Part shown: one piece after another, positions 1-14,220 of the stretch
Numbering within the stretch: position 1 is the first letter of the stretch
Layout: each line of letters begins with the position of its first letter
Source of the DNA: Isoetes engelmannii
Lineage: Eukaryota; Streptophyta; Lycopodiopsida; Isoetales; Isoetaceae
Direction: 5' to 3'
Length of the DNA: 21,292 nucleotides
Assembly (NCBI GenBank): GCA_011763485.2
Contig: JAANSK020270047.1
Location: 1-21,292 of the forward strand
Position numbers and translations under genes: made by a program
Notes under the pieces: generated by a model
What the model saw: only the letters and a program-made list of their open reading frames with translations
Told to the model about the DNA's origin: nothing
Database searches by the model: none

Positions 1-79
1 CGAGTCATGGAATATTATAGAATATTCCATAAAAACCCGAAAAACATGATTTAAAAAAACCTAAAAAAAAATCCCCCCT

Positions 80-1640
80 AAGCTAGGGAGGAAAGGATAA
101 TTGATGACAAAAGGTAAAGAATCCATACCGTTTAAGAATTCTTTAGCTTGAGTGTTTTGCCAAGATATATTATTGTTTACAGAGAAGATATTCATGCGTA
201 CTTGGAATAGAATAAGTCTGCAATATCCTTTCGATCTTCAAGAATATCATTCTGATCATTTTAAACAGAGGTAATTTGGCTTTTTAGAGCTCTATTTTTG
301 GCAATTCTATAAAGAATTTAGAATTTTTGCTATCCATATTCAAGTGATGTTTGATCTTACTCTTAATGGCATCACCGTTAGCGTCATATTCCTCCATGAC
401 TTTGATAGCATGCTCATGATTCCCTTCTTGTAAATGAATATCAAGATTTAGAGGGTCATTCTGTAATTTTATTCTCAAGTTTTTCATTTCCGGCAAGTAA
501 AACCTCTTTTCAGCTTTTTTGTGGTCATAATGTTCCTTAGACCATTGCTTGATCCAGGATTTTGAAGATTTGATATTGGAGTAGAAATCTCTCATTAAGA
601 TTTTCCACTCTAGCTAGCATAGAATTATTTGAAATCCTCACAAAAACTGTCATTATTCAACAGAGCACAATTTAGTTTAAAGGGAATATTACCTTGTCTC
701 TTAATGCTAAGCATGTTGTGTAGTTTCAAGGAACTGAGGTTGATGATCGGATATAGAAGTGCTCTCATCACTTTATACAATACTATTCAGAGTTATTAAC
801 AGAAAACTCTCTTATTTCCATCTTGCTTATTAGACCATGTATATTTTGCAGTTGAAGAGGGAATATGGGTAAACAAGTGAGAGTGAAAAGGACTATCCCA
901 ACTAGATTTGCAATACGAGTCGTGTTCAAATCTGTTCCTGGTTTTAGATCGCAATCATGGGGGTTGCACTTAATGTAAAGTCTATTGGCATGTGCATGCA
1001 TAGGGCCAAGAGAAATCATCCCTTATACCTAATTTTCCCTAAAAAATATCCCCCATATTTCATACACCCCTACCATATTTCTTTTATATGCATCAAAATT
1101 TAAGGAAAAAAAACCCCTCCCATACTTATACGTATGGCTTTGTCCTAAAAAAATCGCCTCTCATACACTCACGTGTTTTGTACGGTGTTTTCTAAGTGCC
1201 CTCCTCAACCCCCCCGGGATCCCACCTAGGAGTGTTGTTAAAGTCTCCAGCCATTATACATGTCATAGGAGTTTGATCTTGCAACCAACTATTGATTTGG
1301 GAAAAAAGATTCCCTCTTTTTTTAGAAATGGTAGAAGCATAAATGCTTATTACACCAAGGGTAAAGTCCTTGTGCCTGGAAATTACAGCTTTCCAACTCT
1401 TATTAGGGTTGTTGTATATGTGGCTATGTTTAGTGTACTGCTACTTGCAATAGGAAGTTTCTCAGCATTGTTATATGGAATGCTCTTTTTTCTCCCTGAA
1501 ATGCATAGAATTTTAATGCTTGCATCTTAGAACAATTGGGAACATATGTGTGACCGCTAGTTTGAAGTTCCAGCTTCTTCAAATCAGATGTACTGATTAG
1601 CTTCTTTGTTTTAGATAAGTTGTAATAGCACTGACAAGTC
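80..1640 (-). mobile_element. Degenerate L1-like LINE remnant (endonuclease and linker)
   Basis: Read on the minus strand, this stretch carries in order the landmarks of an apurinic-type LINE endonuclease. A KTKKL segment near 1610 stands where QETKL is usual. Then come GVISIYAS near 1340, MAGDFN near 1240, YTWSN near 835 and SDHQP near 750. The pre-reverse-transcriptase linker follows at 595-284, ending in SKIKHHLNMDSKNSKFF, the counterpart of the common RSR-K-W-GD-NTKFF motif. DILEDRKDIADLF near 240-205 is the next usual motif. Frame changes occur between the motifs (for example near 1420) and there are stops after EEGT (near 1200) and VFC (near 805), so it cannot encode a protein. The reverse transcriptase would lie below coordinate 80 and is not seen. 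Motif order is strong evidence; the exact element ends are not visible. Confidence 0.75.
284..595 (-). pseudogene. LINE ORF2 linker fragment between endonuclease and RT
   Basis: A 103-residue open segment inside the L1-like remnant. It is rich in Lys, Glu and Asn and predicted helical, with W-I-K-Q-W near the N-terminus and a K-x-H-L-N-M-D-S-K-N-S-K-F-F motif near the C-terminus. That motif corresponds to the conserved W-x-x-x-G-D-x-N-T-K-F-F element just before LINE reverse transcriptases. It is the longest intact piece of the old ORF2; the open frame is survival of an old coding frame, not a functional gene. Confidence 0.6.
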
Positions 1641-2990
1641 TCTTTATTTATGACAATAGTAGAGGTGCAGGGCGCACTCTATTGGATTGTGTTAGATGTA
1701 CACATAACTCATAGCTCTTGGTGTAGAGTACGCACCATTGGATTGGTTGCAGGTTTATCTCGTGACCAAGGGACAATACCCATCATCTAATATTTGATAG
1801 AGAAAGGATTTTGATATGTGTATCAGCTTTGGTCTCAACAACGGCTTCTTAACCCTTTGACTGTGTCTCAAATTTTCTGCACGTAAAGCTTCAGAAATTG
1901 CAGAGACTAGGAGAGTTACGCAAAAATCCGATATTTAGGGTCTTCTACTTTTAACTCTGCATCAGGATATAATAAAATAACCCATCATGAGCTTATTAAT
2001 GATACCCAAAAATTAGAAACCAGAGAAGCAGCACCTAAATATCTTATTTCACCTATCTCATCTTTAATTTTTGTGTTAGAAATTGTATATATGGTGCAGC
2101 AATTACTGAGTGAGTGTTATTGTGGCAAAATAGTGTACCCGAAGACAAGCTTATTCGAATCAGTATTGCATGTGGGCTGAAAGATACAGTGAGTACTACA
2201 TGTTGCCAAGAGACAACCAGACTGTACCGTTGACCAACAGGAAATTAGTTCCAGGTTCTATCCATCAACGCATTTTGTTCAGTTCCATTTCTTTCTCATT
2301 TTCTAGGGTAATAGCAGCAGCATATATTACTACTGGAACTTGTATTTCTATCCAGATTTATAATTTTTTTTGTCTAGGTCATTTCATTATGCTACTTATG
2401 TTTTGTCATGTGGAAATACATTTTATCATGACTGCAACTTTGATGTGGTTTAGAAATATCATATTGAGCCCAATGGTCAAATAAGTATCATGAAGTAGGC
2501 CTAAGCTGTGGCGTATGTGGCAAAGTCTAAACTGTGGATGATTTTCATATGTCAGCAGTTTTCCCTCCAGGTTGTACTCCAAAGGATATATATACCATGG
2601 TTGTGTGCCCGAGTCTGCATTGTGCTTTTTACAAAATAGAAAAGTTCAATACCACTGCTAATGGTTTTTAGAATTCCAGTTGTAAATAACGATCAAAATC
2701 CTATGGTGCTATTGCAATTATATCATAATTATTGAACAAATATGCTCTATGCTACGTGCTCATGCAATTATCGTTGGATATTCTAGACAAGACCACAACG
2801 GCACTGAAGAATAAGAGTAATTATGACGATATTGGGAAATGCTACGAGAAGAATGAATAAAAGTTGTCATCATGCTCCTTTATTGAAAGTTCTTACATAA
2901 CCATGATCCAATGAATCATGCACCATGGGTTGTGGAAGAGTAATGTTCCTGAGGTGGCTATTATTATACTAAAGGTATGGCAAGTTTAGG
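1641..2990. other. Intergenic DNA, no gene recognised
   Basis: AT-rich sequence. A 104-codon plus-strand open frame ends at 2484; I recognise no domain in it and its composition looks random. Two similar short stretches near 1672-1693 and 1730-1750 share ATTGGATTG. I see no exon, RNA gene or element boundary I can support. Confidence 0.5.
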
Positions 2991-3037
2991 GTAAGGGCAT
3001 ACTTATGTGTCTTTTAAGTGGCTAATGCAACGAGCAA

Positions 3038-3133
3038 AAGAAAGAAAGAAAGAAAAAAAAAACAATATTAGAACAAAACAAAATATAAAAGAAAGAAAGA
3101 CAGGCAGGCCGGCAGGCAGGTAGACAGACAGAC
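3038..3133. repeat. Compound purine-rich microsatellite
   Basis: A run of AAAG units followed by poly-A, then after a short A-rich gap more AAAG units passing into CAGG and then CAGA/TAGA tetranucleotides. The shift from one tetranucleotide to the next suggests stepwise slippage and mutation of one array. Confidence 0.9.
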
Positions 3134-3159
3134 AAAGGAGGAAGTCTAATTCCTCCTTT
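3134..3159. repeat. Perfect 10-bp inverted repeat (hairpin) at the end of the microsatellite
   Basis: AAAGGAGGAA and TTCCTCCTTT flank a 6-base spacer GTCTAA, giving a perfect 10-bp stem. The left arm continues the purine tract of the microsatellite. No gene is next to it and no T-run follows, so I do not call it a terminator. Confidence 0.8.
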
Positions 3160-3169
3160 ACATTGTTCT

Positions 3170-3995
3170 AAATACCAGATGAAATTTTATTATCAATGCT
3201 TCAAATATAGAGAGCCATGGCATATGAATCCTTTACTTCTTTCTTCAAGTGAAGACACAATTATTGTTAATTTTTTTGGGAAAAGGTCTCCCTTTGTTAG
3301 GCATAGTATCTAATTTCTACAGCATATCTTAGTTTCCATAATTGTTTAAGTATGCATCTTACGTCATATCGAATTCCACATAGCAAAAGATTGCATAATA
3401 GAGAACTTAAACTGATCCATGTGATGTATTATGCTAATAATATGCGATATACATTATTTTATTTGCGGTAATAATATTTCAAAAATGGTAGGTATCTCAT
3501 GGTAAAGACATTAAATGCTATGGGTTTTATCGTGTTCTATAGACATTTACAACATAACTATGGCATAAATCAAAATTCAAAGCCTTCATTTCTATACTCC
3601 TTGGCTAAGCGGAATTGGTAACTCAATGGTTTTTAAGTAGGCGATATGTTAGAGATGTAAAAATTGAGATTAGTGATAGACAAGCAAAAAAGCTCTTTCA
3701 CTAAGTTCATATGTTGGCAAATGTATTAGAAGAGAGAAGGCTTTTCCAAAATAATTCGGCGAATTAATCTTATATTTTCTTATAGAAGGAAGCCTATTAA
3801 GCATAATGGAAAATTTTTCAAAAATCCAAAAATTAGCAAGTTTGCAATAAATAGCCACTAAAATTAGCATTGTCAGTATGGCTATAAAGTAGGATTTAAA
3901 AGTTGGTAAAATGAAGAGGATAATATTCGCTATATCCCAGTTTTGTCTTATATGTCAAAACCCCTTTGTTTTTCTTCACCTCTTCAGGCGACATG
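3170..3995. other. Intergenic DNA, no gene recognised
   Basis: AT-rich sequence with only short open frames of random composition. Nothing I can assign to a gene, RNA or element. Confidence 0.5.
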
Positions 3996-3999
3996 TTTA

Positions 4000-4160
4000 A
4001 AGAAGAAGAAGAAGAGTTTTTAATGTCACGCCACTAGGCAGCATCCAACTGGACACGTGCCCAATAGTTTAGAGTGCGACTTTAGGCGGCCTCGAACTCG
4101 AGACCTCACATTGCTAAGACTAGTGTGTTAACACTAGAACAACGACACAAACATAAAAAA
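4000..4160 (-). mobile_element. tRNA-derived SINE-like segment
   Basis: On the minus strand, a tRNA-like head shows AGTTCGAGGCC (about 4090-4100), matching the pol III B-box consensus GGTTCGANNCC at 10 of 11 positions. It is preceded by a GTGAGGTC arm and CTAGTCTTAGCAA, which looks like a degenerate anticodon arm. Continuing on the minus strand, an unrelated body ends in repeated CTT units (plus-strand GAA repeats near 4002-4015), a plausible SINE tail. Missing tRNA structure and the added body argue against a functional tRNA gene. The call rests on the B box and general architecture; the family is not identified. Confidence 0.5.
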
Positions 4161-4254
4161 AAAGAAGGGGGGGGGTATATGGGAAGGAAATTGTTTCGGT
4201 ACCGCTCCAACAACATGATATTTTTGGCTATCAGATTTTCAAAGTCCTCATTGC

Positions 4255-4360
4255 TGGAGTAATATTAGTCGTGCTTGAACCCCTGACCTCGGATGTGGTA
4301 GGTATAAAGTCCTACTACAGGTTCATGCCCCAAAGGGCAGGCTTAGAAGCCTATAGACCA
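4255..4360 (-). mobile_element. Second tRNA-like (SINE-head) segment
   Basis: The minus strand contains GAGGTCAGGGGTTCAAGCAC (about 4273-4292), with a B-box-like GGTTCAAGCAC. It is preceded by GTAGTAGGACTTTATACCTACC, which resembles the anticodon stem region of a tRNA with the CCTAC/GTAGG arms able to pair. It differs from the neighbouring SINE-like segment and sits in the same orientation. It could be a separate SINE family or an old tRNA-derived fragment; boundaries are uncertain. Confidence 0.4.
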
Positions 4361-4639
4361 CACACACACTGAACATAAGTGTTAGTACGATTGTAAAAGG
4401 ATTGTTGCTTCAGCTATCCAGTGGTCCCATCATCCTACAGGTAAAGTGAAGTTTATTTTCTTTTCTTATGGCATGCCATTTGTTTAAAAGTAGCTATTGT
4501 GCACTTAGAAATCATCTCTTCCAATAGCATACAAAGCATTGTTGCAGTAGTTTGATGAAGCTAAGACATTAATTTCGGTTCAATTTATTTGTTATATATT
4601 GGTGATGCAACAAGCTCCCAATTTGTGAACATAATATGC

Positions 4640-4668
4640 CCAATGGTTTCTGTAGGGTCAACCATTGG
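4640..4668. promoter_or_regulatory. Paired CCAAT boxes in inverted orientation
   Basis: CCAATGGTT and AACCATTGG form a perfect 9-bp inverted repeat with an 11-base spacer, about 290 bases upstream of the proposed UKL start codon. CCAAT is the core bound by NF-Y factors in plants. The symmetry is directly visible; a regulatory role is inference from position. Confidence 0.3.
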
Positions 4669-4842
4669 TTTGGAGTATATTTCAGAGGTGGAAAAAGTCC
4701 CACGTCATCATGTATTCCTACAGCAAGCCAAATATAATTGATATGTGACACAAGTCTCAAAGAGAGGTAAAAGGGCATCGGACTTGTAAGTTCTGCCCGA
4801 TGAATGCAGATTTTTATTCCCAACCCAGATGGGGACTTGTTC

Positions 4843-4848
4843 CACGTG
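4843..4848. promoter_or_regulatory. G-box (CACGTG) upstream of the UKL gene
   Basis: The palindromic hexamer CACGTG lies 107 bases before the proposed start codon at 4955. A second ACGT core (CCCACGTCA) lies near 4699. G-boxes are bound by plant bZIP and bHLH factors. Only the motif and its position are observed; no clear TATA box is seen. Confidence 0.3.
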
Positions 4849-4954
4849 CTTATAGAATCAATCTAAAGCTTCATCCTTAGCTCTTCTTTGCCGGACTTGG
4901 TTGGGACCACCTCCGATCAGGTCTCGAGTTGCCGCATCCTTCTTCATCTCAGCA

Positions 4955-9014
<4,060 letters not shown>

Positions 9015-9972
9015 TTGGTGCAAGTCAACATTGTTGCTCATGTGTGCTAGTTGGTGAAGTGACAAGTGTTTTTCCTTATGAAACTTTCTAAGGTTATAGG
9101 TGAGCTGGCTGGATAGGCATGTAAGGTTGATAATTAGGTTATCACAATTATAAGTGCAATTATATATAGTAATTGTAAATAATGCTGTGATTTGCACAAC
9201 AGGCTCAAGGAGCTTCTTGTCACCAACACAGCCGTCTGGATTTCAACGTAATGTGCACCATTTTAGGTAGGGCACCTTCGCTTATAATGGGCTCAGTATT
9301 TGTCTTCCACATGTTTAGCCCCGTCCCAAATTTCTGGGGCCCCATGGAATTCTTTCCTTTCTGTTTAAGATCAATGAAACCACTCATTCTTGGCATGATC
9401 ACTCTTCTGCTACACAATGAATTACCTTGCAGTAATTTTGCTTAAGCTTTTGGTTCTGGAAAGCAAGTCCGAAGTGATGTTTGAAAATAAAAGGAGGAAA
9501 AAGGAAAAAGAAAATAACACACGTGAAGTAGTAGTTCTTTTGATTTTAGCTGTAACAAATCGTTTAAGAAGACCAAGCACTGTTTTGGGTGACCTTTGGA
9601 CAAACCATTCATGCCAAGTTGCCTTCCCTTTTATAAGGATGATGTGGGTACTAAGTTACAGCTCATTTGAGAAACTTAGAAAGTTAAGAGCTCCAACTGA
9701 GCTAAGTAGAGCAGTAGTTATGGTTACCTACTTTTTGCTCACAATGAAATGTCCATGTTGGGCAAAGGTTCTTTGCTAGCAAGTCCACAGCCAGAAGATT
9801 ACTTCAGTCCAGGAAATGCTTCATAACAAATTTATTGCATTGCCAGCGGGCAAACGTTCCTGAATTTGTATTAGTCAATTCAAGGAAGAAGAGTCGCCAA
9901 ATGTTTAAAGTGCATCACCGTTAGGCCTCCTCCACATCAACAAATCAAGAAGAAGTAACATTTCCAGTGCGA
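9015..9972. other. UKL 3' untranslated and downstream DNA
   Basis: No coding exon is recognised. A possible polyadenylation hexamer AATAAA lies near 9486, about 470 bases after the stop codon; its use is unproven. Open frames of 64-120 codons around 9250-9780 on either strand show no domain I know and no splice-supported extension. Confidence 0.45.
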
Positions 9973-10128
9973 CCTGATTTTGTCACCAAAAGAAGACAAA
10001 ATCAGCATATTGAGTTTCGGTTTAGGCTTTTTTGAGGTACGCTATTGAAACCTGATTTTGTCACCAAAAGAAGACAAAATCAGCATATTGAGTTTCGGTT
10101 TAGGCTTTTTTGAGGTACGCTATCGAAA
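9973..10128. repeat. 78-bp perfect tandem duplication with internal hairpin
   Basis: Two head-to-tail 78-base units, 9973-10050 and 10051-10128, differ only by T/C in their last bases (GCTATTGAAA against GCTATCGAAA). Each begins CC followed by a perfect 10-bp inverted repeat, TGATTTTGTC and GACAAAATCA, around the 10-base loop ACCAAAAGAA. The near identity shows a recent duplication. Confidence 0.95.
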
Positions 10129-10329
10129 TGAAATCAGTTTTTTGTGCCATGCAGGCTAAAACCAAGAGGAGAATTGAATTGAATTGGATGTTTTTTATTG
10201 TCCACGGAGGCCAGTTGGCCTATAGGACTCGATACAAGAATGCAGTAGGCGTATTACTGCCCGGATTAAAAAACCCTGGAGGAAGAAACCGTGGTAGCAA
10301 GAAGACTACTGACAAGCTGTACAAACATA

Positions 10330-12720
10330 TATGAAAGAAATATTTACAAGTCAAGTGGTGGTTCGGGGGCATATCTGGGACCTCATATTCATCACCTTTT
10401 GTATGTATGATCCTAGTGAGCACACTGAAGCCGTGCCCATTAGCATGTTTAGCGGCTAGTTGGGCCTAACCAAGGCAGCGTAGCGCATCCGAATTTGATC
10501 ATACGCCGGGCAGGTATGAAAAGTGTGACATTCATCCTCGACGACTCCCATCTGGCAGCAGCACTGACAAGTCCTGTCCTGGTGCGGCTCTCCAATCCAT
10601 CTGCCTGTCTCAATTTAAGATGGTGGACACTCTTGCGAATGGAGGCGATGAGCCTGCGCTTTTTCATGGGCAGATATGAACGGAGGTAGCATTGTGGACC
10701 TGGTGCCAGCATGGGATTTATGTGCTGCTTGTAATGTATTGCTTAAACTTGCTCCAGGGCGCCGGGGTCCTAAAGCTTGCTAAGGAAACAAGTGTCAATG
10801 TAGTGCTTCAGGTTGTCGCGAACTGCCTTTGTTTCCACCTCTATGCACCTGTGCTCCTGCACATTCTATCTGGCCAGCCACTAAGCCCTCTTGTCCTTCT
10901 AACAGGCCTTGAGGCGCTACGGTGCCATTGCCACGGTGTAAGCCAGGTTGGAGAGACGGGCATTGTCCATCCTGACCACCTTTTGGAAATATAAGATCAT
11001 GTGTCTATCTATGCCCGACCTCTGAAGGGGTAGGAATCCTGTCTCATGTAGCAGGATTTGGTATGGGACCGTGGATTTCACTCCGAGTGCTCGTGTGAGG
11101 AAGGCTTTCTTCACCTGCTCTAAGTCATTCCATGTCGCAAGGGACACCATTGTACCAAAGAACAGGCTCCACCAATACCCTGAATAGGTGGGACTGATGG
11201 CCCCAATCATAAAGTTCTGCTTTATGGCTATTGTTCTGTATTGCATAGAGCGCTCTCCAGCCTGTCATCACGCGCAGTCTGATGGAAGTGTCGCAACATA
11301 GTGTAGAAGGGAACTCCACTACTAAATACTTGTATGTGGACGTCACCTCCACGTTTTGCCCCCGGTACGTGAATGATGGGGGGCTTAGGTGGCGCGAGGA
11401 TGAAATGTGTGCCACCTTAGTCTTGGCCAGATTGACGCATATGTCTGTGGCCTGGCATAATGCATCCAGGGCGTCGAGGTGAGACTGCATATCCTCTGGA
11501 GTGTGAGCTAGTAGGTCGACATCATTCGCATATATGAGCTGATGACTTGATGCAAAAGTTGGATTATGTTACCCCCATTGTCCGTGAGCCAATGTTCCAG
11601 TTGGTCAATCTAAATGCGAAACAGTGTTGGAGAGAGAGGGCATCCCTGGGGGACCCCAATACTGCTGATGAATGGCTATCCTGTCAGCTGCATTCGACCT
11701 TAGCAAGTCTCGCACAATCGATAAACCGCATTCTGGATATCCACTGGCACATCTAGTTGGCACAATCTTGCCCACAACTTTTTTGGGGGTACAGTGTCAA
11801 AAGCCTTTGCGAAGTCTACAAAGCAGCAATACAAGTCTCGCCTATGGTTCCTACTGTCCTCCACCATAGCCCTCAATGTGAAGATGTGATCAATGGTTGA
11901 GAGTTGGGGCCTGAACCCTGCCTGTGTGAGGGTTCGCACTTCTGTTGCCTCTGCCCATCTGGTCAAAAGTTGCTCGAGCATGCTGGCTAGTAGTTTTGCA
12001 AACATTGAACTGACCATGATCGTCCGGTAATTGGTCGGACAATGTGGATCTCATGCTTTGTAAATTGGAACAACCCTGCTTGAGGTCCATTGCTCAGGGA
12101 AACCTTCCTGTAGCGCCCTGTTGAATAGGGAGACTAAGACTGGTATTATAGGCTGCCCTGCCCACTTGGGAAACTCTGCTTGCATACCATCCAAGTCCGG
12201 TGCTTTCCCATTGGCCAGACATTGTAGAACCTAGATGACATCGTCCTCTGTGATTTTCAACGTCGGAATACTCTGTGGGGGGATGGCTGCGTGTGTCCCA
12301 TGAGGATCATAGAGTTGCTGCAAGTACTGCTCTCACTGCCCAGCCATGATATTCCCTGTAGGCTGGGCTCGCTTTCGCAGTACCCTATGCCAAAAGGTCC
12401 TAAAGTGTCTATCTAGTAGGTAAAACATCTCCCCTTGATGTGTAGCAATGTACCATGCTTTCTTTGCCTTCAAGAAAGCGCCGTAACGTTCGGTGGCTTG
12501 TAGGCGCATAGCTGGATCTATGACTTGACGGAGTTTGCGTTTGTGTATCTTACACTCAGCGTCAAACTACCGGTTACGCGGGAAGGTTGTGCTGTCTGAG
12601 ATCCTTAGAGGGTGTGTTCTCCCAACCTCTCAGCTGCAGTGTCCAGTAGCTCAGTCAGCTGGTCTGTTTGCTGCTCTAGCATGGGGGCTTGCAAGATCAC
12701 TGCAAGGTCGTCTACAAGCA
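10330..12720 (-). mobile_element. 5'-truncated, decayed LINE remnant with reverse transcriptase
   Basis: Read on the minus strand, a LINE ORF2 is recognisable from just before the reverse transcriptase to the C-terminus. It shows LANGKAPDLDGMQAEF near 12200, VVPIYK and NYRTI near 12080-12020, AGFRPQLSTIDHIFTLR near 11900, the motif-A core CCFVDFAKAFDTV near 11810, GVPQGCPLSPTLF near 11650 and a motif C reading YANDV near 11530. A C-terminal zinc-knuckle (TCQCC, DECH, CPAYDQIR) lies near 10580-10490. Stops and frameshifts separate these blocks, so it is dead. No endonuclease domain is seen before 12720, as expected for a 5'-truncated insertion. The motif style differs from the L1-like remnant at 80-1640 and looks closer to RTE/Jockey-type elements, which is inference. 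Confidence 0.88.
11490..12270 (-). pseudogene. Reverse transcriptase domain pseudogene (LINE)
   Basis: The palm/fingers part of the LINE above. The motif-A aspartate (FVDFAKAFD) and motif B (QGCPLSP) are present, but motif C is YAND instead of YADD, losing one of the two catalytic metal-binding aspartates. In-frame stops occur after VVPIYKA (near 12054), after CETC (near 11700) and after LFRI (near 11610), and the frame shifts before motif C. Once it would have carried out target-primed reverse transcription; now it cannot. Confidence 0.85.
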
Positions 12721-13934
12721 TGTTAGCGTAATTCATTCATGATGCCATATTGGTTCTTTTTATCTAAACTTCCTCCAGATTTGATGGCACATCTGCGACG
12801 CTCCCCGGTTTTATACGATGTTCCCATCGTATGGATACAAAAAATCCCCTTTCCCAGCAATACTATCATCGAGAAAAGCCCTCTGTCTAACTCGGGACAC
12901 TTGTGATGGTCAAGTTTCTGAGTGAAGGACACAGAGGTGTCATTGGTCACCCATTCCTTCTCTGAGGCATCCTATACGGCGGAAGCGTACATACATATTA
13001 GCACAAGCACAATTCATTTAAATAATATGCCACCTCGAAGGCTGGCCCATCCCTCATCAGTAAGAATATCATCATACATCAAATAGTAGATACAATGCAC
13101 CATATATGAGGCTCTACCCCGGGCTCAGACTCAATGGGGTAGACTGATGGTCATGGTATCTGGATAACAACAGATGGAATCATGACAATGGCATTGGCTG
13201 GCATAGAACATTGGCTAGGGTAGTCGACTCCATCCGCCTCTCCTGTGCATACTTTGCAGATAGGCTGAGACATGCTATGGCGTGATTGTAGCCTTCTGGA
13301 GACATAATCTGATCAGGAGTCACCCTATGAGACTACTCCAGTTTGCATCTCCCCGGTCCGATGAGGCAGAAAAGGGACAAGTCCCTTCCAGGAGCATAAT
13401 GGTTCCATGTGTGGCTAGAGGATGTGGCCTTCATCAGGTGACCCACATCCGTACCCAACTTAAACCCCCAAAATCCATAGGTCGAGCTCATCTGCACCTA
13501 TCAAGAGAACTATCTTTCGGATTGGTTCCTGACCCAGGGGGTGTCAGACCCATACCCGACCCACACACATTGACTGACTATAAGCCTAGCACACCAAAAC
13601 GGTATCCAACCTCAGCTGGATCCCATTTTTACTTCACCATTATGTCCATTTTCTAATGGCATCATAACCATACAGTCAGATGGGCTCTATGCATAGGCTG
13701 CATTTATTGGAATTTATGGAATTCTAACTAGGAGCATCTACAAGCCTATTAGCCTTTTTGGTCTCTACCCTTCCTTATCCCATTAACACAAGAGGTGCAG
13801 CAAAGAACTACCATTAATCCATTCGTAACCTTAATTGCTCAATAACATAAGAACCACCTGATGTACCTCACATTTTTTCATTTCAATAGGTTAATCTTTC
13901 AACAAAGAAGAAAAAAAAATTCCGAGGAACATAC
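12721..13934. other. Intergenic DNA, no gene recognised
   Basis: The LINE homology stops around 12720. Beyond it I see only short open frames and small palindromes: TACGATG-TTCC-CATCGTA near 12817-12834, and AAGGGAC-AA-GTCCCTT near 13373-13388. Composition is richer in CA than the DNA to the left, so it may be part of an unrecognised repeat, but I cannot define ends or a family. Confidence 0.45.
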
Positions 13935-13937
13935 TTA

Positions 13938-14220
13938 GGGGGCTTTCTCATGGAGGCGAAACCTACAGGTTTTCTGGAGAGTCGAGTTTTGGGGCTCAGG
14001 TTTGAGACCCTAACCAAAAGTAATGCATCACGATTACTTTCTAATGAGGTCTTGGACCTGAGTTGAATCAATCGCTCAGATTCGGTGCTTGTGCATCAAT
14101 CGGTTGAGATTTCTCAGAAGAAAACCTTGAGGTCTTCTGGTTCATGGGAACTCAGAAACCTTGAGCTTTCAGGTTTCGCCTCCAGGTCCGTTCATGGGAA
14201 ACTCCCATGGGAAACTCCCC
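13938..14220. mobile_element. Tourist-like (PIF/Harbinger) MITE, about 283 bp
   Basis: The left end GGGGGCTTTCTCATGG and the right end, which reads GGGGAGTTTCCCATGG on the opposite strand, form terminal inverted repeats. The similarity continues inward to GGAGGCGAAACCT on both sides. The right arm carries an extra 23 or so bases, including a repeated GTTTCCCATG. TTA lies directly outside both ends (13935-13937 and 14221-14223), the 3-bp target duplication typical of PIF/Harbinger elements. Inside, AGGTTTTCTGG and CAGAAGAAAACCT can also pair. There is no transposase frame, so it is non-autonomous. Confidence 0.8.

Noticed and set aside
2170-2484. 104-codon plus-strand open frame
   Set aside because: Begins at a non-standard codon, has no recognisable domain and no supporting splice sites; composition looks random.
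3134-3159. Transcription terminator hairpin
   Set aside because: No gene ends here, no U-tract follows, and plant genes do not use such terminators.
4085-4160. Functional tRNA gene
   Set aside because: A B box is present but the acceptor stem and D arm do not fold convincingly and the sequence runs into a SINE-like body.
9417-9779. 120-codon plus-strand open frame downstream of UKL
   Set aside because: No domain or family motif recognised, and it lies in 3' flanking DNA without exon signals.
9973-10128. CRISPR-like repeat pair
   Set aside because: Only two adjoining copies without spacers, in a spliced-gene eukaryotic context.
13282-13656. 124-codon plus-strand open frame
   Set aside because: No recognisable motif; Pro/His/Arg-rich composition follows the CA-rich DNA and not a known protein family.
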